Assembly (NCBI GenBank): GCA_018402075.1
Contig: JAGYJP010000017.1
Location: forward strand, 1-24,160
DNA length: 24,160 bases
DNA from: Candidatus Nanopelagicales bacterium
GTDB lineage: Bacteria; Actinomycetota; Actinomycetes; S36-B12
Direction of reading: 5' to 3'
Part shown: positions 16,017-23,553 of the stretch, piece by piece
Numbering within the stretch: the stretch's first letter is position 1
Layout of the letters: every line of letters starts with the position of its first letter
Notes under the pieces: generated by a model
Told to the model about the DNA's origin: nothing
Databases searched by the model: none
Seen by the model: only the letters and a program-made list of their open reading frames with translations
Translations under genes and position numbers: made by a program

Positions 16017-16620
16017 ATTCGAAACTGAGCCGAATATTCGGCTGAGTCCGCGTTACTTCGGGGCGGTGGCGTACGCCTCGGGGTTGCATGCGGGACAAAC
16101 GCGCAAAGGGACATCGATTCCTTATATGAGTCACCTGCTGGGTGTTTCCTCTCTTGTGATTGAGGCTCTGGGAGATGAAGACCAGGCGATTGCCGCGCTG
16201 TTGCACGATGCTGCTGAGGATTGCGGGGGAGAGCCCCGGTTGCAGGAGATCGAAGCAATGTTTGGTCCGCGGGTGGCGTTGATTGTTCGCGGGTGCAGTG
16301 ATTCCCTAGTTGAAGATCCGAAGGTGAAGTTGCCGTGGCGCGAGCGCAAAGAGGAGTACATCCGGCATCTTCAGGATGTTTCACCCGATGTGATTCTGGT
16401 GTCCTGCGCGGACAAGCTGCACAACGCTCGGGCGATCTGGACGGATATTCAACGCGATGGCGTGGAGACCATGGAGCGATTCAATGCACCGGGTCCAGAG
16501 ATCGCTTGGTATTACTCTTCCCTGCTTTCGGCATTTGAGTTGCGTGGTGCTCCAGTTGATCTGTTGATTCCGCTGCGGGAAGTGGTGCTGAACCTGTCGA
16601 AGGCGCTGGATCCGTTGTAA
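15994..16620 (+). CDS. HD-domain hydrolase related to (p)ppGpp hydrolases (small RSH-like)
   Basis: I chose ATG 15994 (208 residues) because GGGGAGG sits six bases upstream; an ATG at 15979 would lie on that site. The sequence follows the HD half of RelA/SpoT: HAGQTRKGTSIPYMSHLLGV with H47, ALLHDAAED with H71-D72 and E75-D76, FGPRVALIVRGCSDS, and VSCADKLHNARAIW with D140. H47, H71, D72 and D140 are the metal ligands. There is no synthetase or TGS domain, so it should only hydrolyse, most likely an alarmone or similar nucleotide. In an accessory island such an enzyme could reset a nucleotide signal. It follows a 51-residue ORF that it overlaps, and precedes a stem-loop and a broken VWA gene. 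Confidence 0.85.
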   Translation: MTQQKNSEFETEPNIRLSPRYFGAVAYASGLHAGQTRKGTSIPYMSHLLGVSSLVIEALGDEDQAIAALLHDAAEDCGGEPRLQEIEAMFGPRVALIVRGCSDSLVEDPKVKLPWRERKEEYIRHLQDVSPDVILVSCADKLHNARAIWTDIQRDGVETMERFNAPGPEIAWYYSSLLSAFELRGAPVDLLIPLREVVLNLSKALDPL

Positions 16621-16672
16621 CGGTTGGTGCGTTTCTGATTCGGAGGGCTTGCCCTCACCCCACCACTAACCG
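16621..16672 (+). other. Intercistronic stem-loop
   Basis: An outer arm CGGTT-GGTG (from 16621) pairs with CACC-ACT-AACCG (to 16672) with a three-base bulge. Inside it sits a perfect hairpin of GAGGGC and GCCCTC (16643-16656). It begins at the HD stop codon and ends two bases before the AGGAG of the next gene. There is no T-run, so processing or partial attenuation is more likely than intrinsic termination. Confidence 0.45.
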
Positions 16673-16688
16673 TTAGGAGCTGTTGTAA

Positions 16689-18030
16689 GTAACCAGTAAT
16701 TTTGATTTTGATGTTGTTGCCCTCCAAACCGAGGACACCCTCACCGCACTCGTTGCATTTGAGGCACCGATCAGTGAGTCTGATGCGGCTCGGCCAGGGG
16801 AGTGCTTGATTCCGATCCTGGATACCTCGGGGTCCATGGGAGGCGGCTCCCTTTATTCCTGCAAGCAAGCTCTTCACACCTTGGTCGATCGCATGAAGCC
16901 GCAAGATGTATTCGGTTTGGTGACCTTCAGCAGGGAAGCTGCGATCCACATTCCCACCCGGTCGATCGGGGAGCATGACATGGCGGTGGTGCACCAGTTG
17001 ATTGAGTCGATCCTTGCCACGGGGAACACCGACCTCAGTGCTGGGTACCTGCTGGGATTGGATCAGGCTCGGCGCAACGTGCAGCAAACCGGTGCATCGG
17101 TAATTCTTTTATCTGATGGGCACGCAAATGCGGGCTTACAAAACCAGAGCAAAATTGGTGAAATAGCCAGCAGCGCTGCTAGTGATCGAATCACCTCAAT
17201 CACCATTGGAATTGGTCAAGGCTATGACGAGACTTTGCTCGCCCAGATTGCCACCACCGGAAACGGTGCTCACCGATTCGCTTTCACCTCTGACGATGCC
17301 ATTTCAATTCTTGGCGAGGAAGGTGGTGACCTGCTCAATAAGAGTGTGATCAATGCATTCCTGCGGATTGTCCCAAATGATCCAGCACTGGTTGAAGGAA
17401 TCGGAACACTGCAAGATGTCGGCAAATGGCTAGAACACAATGACAACGGTGATCCGGTAGTCGTTATTCCCGTTGGTGACATTTATGCGGGTGAGCGGCG
17501 GGAACTCCTGGTGCAATTCAAACTCCCAGGTCTGAGTGAGCTCGGGCAACACACGATCGGGGATTTTGTGTTCGAGTTTGTGTCCATGCCGGCGCTGGAG
17601 CAGTCCAAGGTCACGTGGCCGATCACGGTGAATGTGGGAACTAGCTCCGAAGCAAGTGCTCGGGTGGCTGACCCGACCGTGACCACAGCTGTCCTGATCA
17701 CCGAGAGCGCCAAAGCGCAACGCGAGGCCAGTGAGAACCTGCGTAGGGTTAACCGATGCTGCGAGTGCGAACATTCAAGAGCGTATTGATCGTTTCGGTG
17801 AACTACTGGTGACTCTGCCTGACACCGAGGAGTCAAACGTTGTCAGGGTGAACCTGCAACGCGAGATAGATCACCTGAACAAACTAGCCCGTGGGATTGA
17901 GTTCAATGACGCAAACCTGATGAGCAAGAGTTTGTCTGAGGAGTCCACCGCGAACCTGCGTGGGCGTAATCGAGATGAGGCTCGCAGGGATCGCTCGCGA
18001 GGAAACGGGACTTCTAGTCTTTGTCTGTGA
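16689..18030 (+). pseudogene. von Willebrand factor A domain protein, start codon lost and frame broken
   Basis: The coding frame opens right after an in-frame TAA, at GTA ACC AGT (16689), ten bases after AGGAG, exactly where a GTG or ATG is expected; GTA suggests a mutated start. The first usable start (TTG 16806) sits just before the MIDAS motif DTSGSMGGGS and would remove the first strand. Further VWA signatures follow: FGLVTFSREAAIHIPT, TGNTDLSAGYLLGL, ASVILLSDGHANAG. At about 17745 the frame shifts by one base near CGTAGGGTT. The other frame continues with TDAASANIQERIDRF and a helical tail ending at 18030. Intact it would be near 447 residues, a metal-dependent protein-binding protein like YfbK. 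It overlies decayed DNA, so real loss rather than sequencing error is likely. Confidence 0.75.
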
Positions 18031-18259
18031 CCTGAGCGTCTTCTCTCGCGAGCGGCGCTACTTCCCATTACTAGATGCGTTCAGGTCCCGTGGCTCACTG
18101 GCGGATCTGCTGAACTCAAGACGAGAATTGATCAGGAGGTCAATTAGTGTTTTGAATATTCCACGGGAAATTCAGGCCGAATTGGTATTCATTTAGCGGC
18201 GAAACGCCTTGTCACCCACTCGGCTGTGGCCACTAAGTTCATTGATAATTCCATTTTTG

Positions 18260-18460
18260 CTAATAGTCGTTCAATCCCAGCCCCCAGTTAGCACCGCAGT
18301 CGACGAGTTCTTTGCAGAGAGCTCGGTGGGGAACGGCAACGTTTCAGTCCTGTGGTTCATCCTCACCAGTGAGGACCCAGCTGCATGTTCCGATGACCTG
18401 GCCTTTTGAGTTGATAAGGGGTCCGCCTGAGTTGCCGGAGTTGAGTGGGGTGGTGGCAAC
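18260..18460 (-). pseudogene. Trypsin-like serine protease C-terminal remnant, copy A
   Basis: On the minus strand the frame reads PLNSGNSGGPLINSKGQVIGTCSWVL, which holds the catalytic-serine motif GNSGGPL of S1/HtrA-type proteases. A TGA follows after EDEPQD, and the frame then continues with NVAVPHRALCKELVDC to a stop at 18260. The related copy B has TTA where this copy has TGA, so the stop is a nonsense mutation. Histidine and aspartate parts of the triad are absent. This is a dead fragment of an exported protease. Confidence 0.6.
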
Positions 18461-18565
18461 GTCCCGGTGCCTTCCCGATTCATGTCTTCTGTGACCTGTT
18501 TACAAAGATTAGGCGATTTAGCACTTTACTTCTCTGGCTGGTCAATACATTTCATGAGATTTCTC

Positions 18566-18847
18566 TTAGCTGCGCATTGAACTGCATTCACGGATGTAAT
18601 GGAGTGTCTTTAAAATCTTGAAAGGAACGCAATCGATCTGGTCAGGGTTGTTTCGAGATCCACGTGCAGATCTAGCAATCACCCAGTAGTCGAGGGCTGA
18701 TACCAAAGACTCGGGTTTCTCCATGAGTGAACTCGCCTTGGGATAAGGGCAAAAGGCTGCCAATGTGCATGGGTTCGTGGGCTGACCACTTGCTTCTCGA
18801 AATTTCTGATTAGCATCTTCAGGTAAGTTTCCAGTCTGACTCTGCAA
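18566..18847 (-). CDS. Uncharacterised ORF, possibly the end of a decayed secreted protein
   Basis: The frame is 93 residues from a TTG, with a few further sense codons before an upstream stop. The composition looks protein-like (NLPEDANQKFREASG, ESLVSALDYWVIARSARGSRNNPDQIDCVPFKIL) with three to four cysteines, but there is no start with a Shine-Dalgarno and no signal peptide. It has the same orientation as protease remnant A, and sits just upstream of it. I do not recognise it. Most likely it is the surviving C-terminal part of a longer gene. Confidence 0.3.
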   Translation of the reverse strand: MQSQTGNLPEDANQKFREASGQPTNPCTLAAFCPYPKASSLMEKPESLVSALDYWVIARSARGSRNNPDQIDCVPFKILKTLHYIRECSSMRS

Positions 18848-20316
18848 AGTCTGACAGTGAGATTCCTTTCACTGGGAGTCGGCCAATGGATGCATAGGCG
18901 CAGTGAAATTTTTGAGTTTTGTCCCAAATTTCAAAGGATGAACTCATTCGCCCAGGGTTGAATATTCATCTCCAGCGTTCCGTCTATGACTTGAAGCAAG
19001 GCTGGTTCAGTTAGGTCTATCTCATCTGCCTCCAACCAAGAGCCATTAAGCAAGTCTTAAAATGAGGGGATCATCTGAGGGCAATAGGTTTGAATGCCGT
19101 ACTTATCAGCCTAAACGAGTGGCATCTTCGAAAGTGCGTTCAAGGCTATGCACTTGTAATACTTCTTCAGAAGGTTGATGGTAAAACTATTCTGATTCTG
19201 ACATGGAATCAATGATCCTCCCTCTCTTCTTTGGCGTTTTTATTGGTTTCAAATTGAGGAGCTCTAGGAATAGACATGCTACGTAAATCCATTCAGTTGG
19301 ACCAAATCTATGGCCCACTACGGCATTATTAAAATTCTTGCCGGACAAATCGACCTCGGTTTTAGTCGACGTGAAATTGGCTATGAATCCCATGTATTTC
19401 ACGAGGAACATCGACAGCTAAGTCCGATGCGTCGACAGGTACATGACTGGATGTGCTCCGCGATCGGTGATAACCCGAGAAATATTCGTGGAGTGATTCA
19501 TACCAGCGAGGATAAGAATCAAAGAAACTTCCGAAATAGTTATCGCCAATTTAGGTCGCACTCAGTGGATCCTCAATTTCAGCTGAGAAGTCGCTGTTCA
19601 TAATTGAAGTGAGACGCGAGATGAGCCGGGTCGGTATCGCGATTACTCGCTAAATTGCGCAAATCAATAACGTCAAGGAGAGGGGCGGTTATGGATACCT
19701 TTCCCTAATTTGGGCTTTCTCAACGAAGTCGCCCAGCCCGAACGTGTAATCGCTGTCTGCACAGGGCCCTTACCTTTCAGTCACGGACCGTAAATATTAA
19801 AAACTAGATAAATTCCAGGCAATCGCTTGGTTTCGCCTCCGGAAATACATTCAAATAGAGTTCCAATGCAACGGCGCGGGTCAAGATCCTTAGTGATCCT
19901 GCTAAAAGACTGGCTCGTCAATCACTTCCAGTAGTCCCAATTTACGCAACTCTCGAGCAATATCAGTCAGCCTTGGCCAAAGGCCAATAAATCTAGAACC
20001 GACTGCCAGACCCCTCCACTAATTGCTTTGTCATCAGAGATGGGCTGAAGGGCAACGCAAAAGAGGTTATCTAAAAGATTCCATGCAGGGTGCTCAGGCA
20101 TGCATCCTCAAAGGATTTCGCCATCGGACCATTCGGAATCAAAGCGCGCAAATCAACGTATTGGTTTCCAGATCGGCACCTGGAGACTGAATTTACTTTC
20201 AAACGCATCATCGGAAATCCCTGCTTCGCGGAACATGGAGTAATCGTATGGCTGACCACTGACGATCGCTGGTAATCGGCACGCGCTCTTGGGCCCATCA
20301 ATGGTTTCACTTCTCA
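18848..20316 (+). other. About 1.4 kb without a supportable gene
   Basis: Only short overlapping open frames occur here, on both strands, with no recognisable domain, no convincing Shine-Dalgarno and many interruptions. The best of them, 19187-19411 minus and 19310-19603 plus, overlap each other and cannot both be real. The A+T content appears higher than in the intact operons to the left. Together with the flanking protease remnants this reads as eroded DNA. Confidence 0.6.
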
Positions 20317-20503
20317 AATAGTCGTTCGAATCCCAGCTACGGTTAACATCGCTATCGACGAGTTCTTCGGAGAGGGCTTTGTGGGCAACGCAACGTTTAA
20401 GTCTTGTGGGCCGCTATCTCCGTGAGTACCCAGTTGTCCGCTCCGATGACCTGGCCCAATACGTTGATGAGAAGACCTGCAGCCCATTGACCCACCCCGG
20501 TGG
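20317..20503 (-). pseudogene. Trypsin-like serine protease C-terminal remnant, copy B
   Basis: This stretch aligns with copy A (18260-18460) over its whole length in the same orientation, for example through LINxxGQVIG, WVLT and the KELVD/EELVD segment. Relative to copy A it has two single-base losses, after CTCAC and after AACGTTGC, so no single frame is intact. The GNSGGPL part is also damaged. The two copies are about 2 kb apart, so a protease gene end was duplicated and both copies decayed. Confidence 0.55.
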
Positions 20504-20529
20504 CGAGTCTTGTCCTAGACTCCATTTTC

Positions 20530-20889
20530 ATGACCACGTTTCCTCCCTTCAATCAACGGGAAGGTCCGCAGCACAGGGTTTATGTGATCGAGGTCGAGAT
20601 CGTGCATAAGTCTATTCCTTGGAACTTGTATGTGGGATACACCAACTTGTATTTGCGGGAACGTTGGAAAAGATACGAAGAGCTCTCTCCAAGTATCTCA
20701 AAGTTTTTTCGTAGTGGAAAGGTTATCGCTCTAGAATTCCGTTATGACCTGACGAAGGGTTGGGGGCCCTATGACACAAAAGAGGAAGGAATTTGGGCAG
20801 AGGGTGCACTTGCACTCACGTTGTCTAGGGGGGGACACAAGGTTTACAGCGAGCAACTAAAAGTTGCAATCGCGAGAAATTCTTGTTAG
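20530..20889 (+). CDS. GIY-YIG-like endonuclease domain protein
   Basis: I prefer ATG 20530 (119 residues) over the TTG-type start at 20500, because the upstream codons lie within protease remnant B. Residues 17-20 VYVI and 33-38 LYVGYT match the two strands that name the GIY-YIG fold. They are followed by a helix with R43 and R45 (LRERWKRYEEL) and later by an EEGIWAEGALALTLSRGGHKVY segment that could supply the metal-binding glutamate (E91). The length fits a single-domain enzyme of this fold. No Shine-Dalgarno is evident, so the gene may be a late-mobilised or 5'-trimmed copy. The opening motif is VYV rather than GIY, so activity is uncertain. Confidence 0.5.
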   Translation: MTTFPPFNQREGPQHRVYVIEVEIVHKSIPWNLYVGYTNLYLRERWKRYEELSPSISKFFRSGKVIALEFRYDLTKGWGPYDTKEEGIWAEGALALTLSRGGHKVYSEQLKVAIARNSC

Positions 20890-21126
20890 AAAGTTGTGTT
20901 ACGGACTGATCAATTATTTTTTATATCGGAGCGGTAATTCGGGTTCGAACGATAGATCAGTTGACACTGACATCGCGATTTGGCTGCAGTTTTAAAATAC
21001 CTGACTGGAGGCCTGCCATAGTCGAGTTCTTGACACCGTCTATCTAATTCAGAATGTGAGTTAATAGAGGTGCGTTGTGGCATGATTGTGAGTGGTGGGA
21101 AGATTCTCAGTGTGGGGAGACCATAG

Positions 21127-22293
21127 GTGAACGTTTTCATAACGGCTACAGGGTCAAAATATCATTTGAGAGACGACCTTGAGTGCACTCAAAAGGCACA
21201 TGGCCTCAGTTCTGTCGACTTAGACGTCGCAGGGGATATGGGATTACGTGCTTGCATCACTTGTGAAGCACCTGCGGCTGGCGAGATGTCTGAGGGAGAT
21301 GGCCGTTGGCTCCGCACCATTGACGATTGGCAGCAAAAGAGTCTGCTTGAAACTCGCTGGGAGAGTGCTTTTGCGCGGAGAGTCCTGGCAAGAATTCCTC
21401 AATTGTCACCCGACGACGTGCAACCCCAAGCATATATTTCGGCCGATGGAAAGCAAACAAAAGTTGACTTCCTAATTGAAAAATGTCACCTAGTTATCGA
21501 AGTTGATGGCTTCAGCAAGGATGGGGAAGCACTAAGCCAAACAGACGTAGAGCGCAGGAACCGACGAGATTCAGCATTATCTTCCTCAGGCTTTATGGTT
21601 ATTCACTTTAGTAATACCCAGGTTTCTCTCGAAGCGCAAGACTGCGCTCGACAGATTCAAAATGCGATAGACAAAGCTTCATCGACATCCGCAGTTGCAT
21701 TCGATGTTCACGAAAAGCAAACTGAATTCGATCCGCTGAGTCGCTCACAAGGCAATCGAAGTGCTCCTTCGCTAATCATTGTTGTCGCCTTAATTGTCCT
21801 TGGCGTTGCTATCGCAGGTGTCACGTACCTTTTAATGGGGAGAGGCGCATCTCAAGTTGCTCAGCAGGCGCAAGCAGTAGTGCCGGATGTTTCACCTTCA
21901 GAAATCCCCAGCGGATCGAGCGATACAACAGCTGCACTATCGGATACGGTTGATGAGGCCAATGGCATCTCCACAGATGAAATTTCATGGGTAGAGCCGC
22001 TGTCGAAATCAGAGTGCCCTGCTAGCAACCCGATAAAGGGCCGAATTAAGGGCGGTCCCACCCCGGACGGAGACGATTTCATTCATGTTCCCGGAGGAAA
22101 ATTCTATGACACGACTTCTTTCACTCGATGCTATTCTTCTGCGGAATTGGCATTTAGAGACGGATTTGTTCAATATTTCGAAGACTGCGATTCGGCTCGA
22201 ATGTCTAGTCTCACTCCCCTCACCAAAGGCACAGATATGTACGAAGCCAACGATCACTTAGATGGCGACAAAGACGGAGTCGCTTGTGAATGA
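21127..22293 (+). CDS. Membrane-anchored DUF559-like nuclease with sunset and excalibur domains
   Basis: The start is GTG 21127, with GGGGAGA six bases upstream; the product is 388 residues. Domains in order: an Ada-like cysteine/histidine segment (TGSKYHLRDDLEC, then ACITC; C20, C43, C46, H13); a restriction-endonuclease-fold domain of DUF559/Vsr type (about 70-182) with VDFLIEK (D114), VIEVDGF (E125, D127) and an RNRRDSAL helix; a single membrane helix (about 216-237, IIVVALIVLGVAIAGV); a Ser/Thr/Pro-rich spacer; a sunset domain (C297-G346, PIKGRIKGG, HVPGGKFYD, RCYSSAELAFRDGF); and a C-terminal excalibur domain (EDC at 352, DGDKDGVACE 379-388). It would place a nuclease inside the cell and calcium-binding modules outside. 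DNA uptake or phage-entry surveillance are possible roles. I know of no described protein with this full order. Confidence 0.85.
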   Translation: MNVFITATGSKYHLRDDLECTQKAHGLSSVDLDVAGDMGLRACITCEAPAAGEMSEGDGRWLRTIDDWQQKSLLETRWESAFARRVLARIPQLSPDDVQPQAYISADGKQTKVDFLIEKCHLVIEVDGFSKDGEALSQTDVERRNRRDSALSSSGFMVIHFSNTQVSLEAQDCARQIQNAIDKASSTSAVAFDVHEKQTEFDPLSRSQGNRSAPSLIIVVALIVLGVAIAGVTYLLMGRGASQVAQQAQAVVPDVSPSEIPSGSSDTTAALSDTVDEANGISTDEISWVEPLSKSECPASNPIKGRIKGGPTPDGDDFIHVPGGKFYDTTSFTRCYSSAELAFRDGFVQYFEDCDSARMSSLTPLTKGTDMYEANDHLDGDKDGVACE

Positions 22294-22524
22294 GAGACTC
22301 AACGTATAAACGAACTCGTTCCGCGAATTCTGTTCTACACTGGTATTTCCAGATTGACAGAGTTAGTTTTCTGGCTGAAGTGCAGTTTCGCGAGTAAAAA
22401 GTGCACGGTGGATGTAAATTCGAGACTTTTTCACACACCTACCTGTGCATCGAGATCGCAGATAAATGAGCGAAGGTCTCACTCTTGGATCTGGCGGCTG
22501 GCGATTCCCCGAGTTTGGTTGACA

Positions 22525-22938
22525 TCACTGATTTGAAAACTTATGATCACACCAAGCTTTATATACACGGTCAACCCCCTCTTTCGTTGCTAGCGCCCAC
22601 CACTTATCCTTTTTTGAACCGACTGTTTTGGGAGGAGTTGTCACTATTACAGGAAATCTCTCTTCCGGATCTGCAAAGACATCACGAACATGATTCCACA
22701 CAACTTTTGTGACGCTGTCATCTGAGAAAAGGGATTCACCTTCCATGCGAACCCAGCCTTTCCCTGCAAGTTCGAAATACAATTTCTTGTCTCGCGCTTT
22801 GATGGGTCTTGGTCCGCCATGTTCTTTCATAACAAGCGTTGTAAATAGATACGCCGCCTGGAATTCAAGCTCGCCATCAGTCACAGAAATGCGATGAGCT
22901 GTTACATATGGCGGAGAACCTGAAACGATACTCGCCAT
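22525..22938 (-). CDS. Hypothetical protein (137 residues)
   Basis: The ATG at 22938 is preceded by a run of seven G two bases away and GAGGAAACG further up, so initiation is plausible. The product is soluble with a protein-like composition. The N-terminal half (ISVTDGELEFQAAYLFTTLVMKEHG) suggests a strand-helix unit; the end is basic and tryptophan-rich (KKDKWWALATKEGVDRVYKAW). I do not recognise a family, and it shares no operon with its neighbours. A nine-bp inverted repeat lies about 60 bp upstream of its start and may belong to its promoter region. Confidence 0.55.
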   Translation of the reverse strand: MASIVSGSPPYVTAHRISVTDGELEFQAAYLFTTLVMKEHGGPRPIKARDKKLYFELAGKGWVRMEGESLFSDDSVTKVVWNHVRDVFADPEERFPVIVTTPPKTVGSKKDKWWALATKEGVDRVYKAWCDHKFSNQ

Positions 22939-22992
22939 AACCCCCCCATAACTCGTTTCCTCGCAACACCCAAGTGCTCTAATTTGTTGGTG

Positions 22993-23044
22993 TGACCTAC
23001 CGCCTCAGCGTACCTCTCGGGTGCGCGCACTCGAAGGTAGGTCA
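22993..23044. repeat. Nine-bp inverted repeat with 34-base spacer
   Basis: TGACCTACC (22993-23001) and GGTAGGTCA (23036-23044) are perfect inverted copies. They could be an operator for the 137-residue gene or a worn transposon end, given the IS3 remnant about 110 bp to the right. Confidence 0.4.
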
Positions 23045-23156
23045 ACTACCCGACCCATAACTTCATCAATCGCTCCCGGGAGGAATAATGAACCGTTAGG
23101 TTTTTCGTGCCGTATTCATACGTGTGCCATCTGCGGTTGGGATGCCCGGTTTGTGG

Positions 23157-23285
23157 CTAGCAGATGAGTTCGAATTCGGCGCGTGGAACATTTCCGATTG
23201 AGGAATGCAGCAAAATGATGTTATACCAATAATCCCATTAGGCGATGGCGTCTTCAACGTCAGCGATGGTCTTGAAGGGTCCGGC
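23157..23285 (-). pseudogene. IS3-family transposase OrfB C-terminal remnant
   Basis: On the minus strand the frame reads AGPFKTIADVEDAIA, a TAA stop, then WDYWYNIILLHSSIGNVPRAEFELIC and a stop. The pattern GPF-DVE-A-W-WYN-LHSSIG-P-EFE is the well-known end of IS3-type integrase-core transposases. The in-frame TAA and the absence of the DDE core upstream make it a remnant. It has the same orientation as the OrfA remnant at 4528-4962 but is 18 kb away and need not come from the same element. Confidence 0.7.
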
Positions 23286-23553
23286 ATGCCATTGGACATT
23301 CCACTGGCCATACTGGCTAATTGATCGACCAAGAAGACGTAAGGCGTTGGTTTCGATCGACTTGTTTACTTCTTCCTCGCGAGATTTCAGGTCGTGGAGC
23401 GAAACAGAATGGCGACGTGACTTCTTGCATGTTGCTTGCAGGCGTGATTCGCCCATCCCGTCCGCGGTTGCTGTTCTAGATCGAGGCAGTGGAAAAAGTA
23501 TCGCACAGCACTCGGGCATGCTCACCTACTCGTCCAACCACTTTGGTGAAGAA

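Noticed and set aside
17960..18196. A 78-residue plus-strand ORF after the VWA gene
   Set aside because: It overlaps the tail of the VWA pseudogene in another frame and has no recognisable family or start signal.
19187..19603. Two overlapping ORFs of 74 and 97 residues on opposite strands
   Set aside because: They exclude each other, lack Shine-Dalgarno sites and show no domain; the surrounding DNA is decayed.
20320..20342. A sequence resembling a tRNA T-arm (GTTCGAATCCCAGC), as at an integrase attachment site
   Set aside because: No anticodon or D arm precedes it, no integrase is present, and the same stretch aligns with the corresponding part of protease remnant A, so the likeness is chance.
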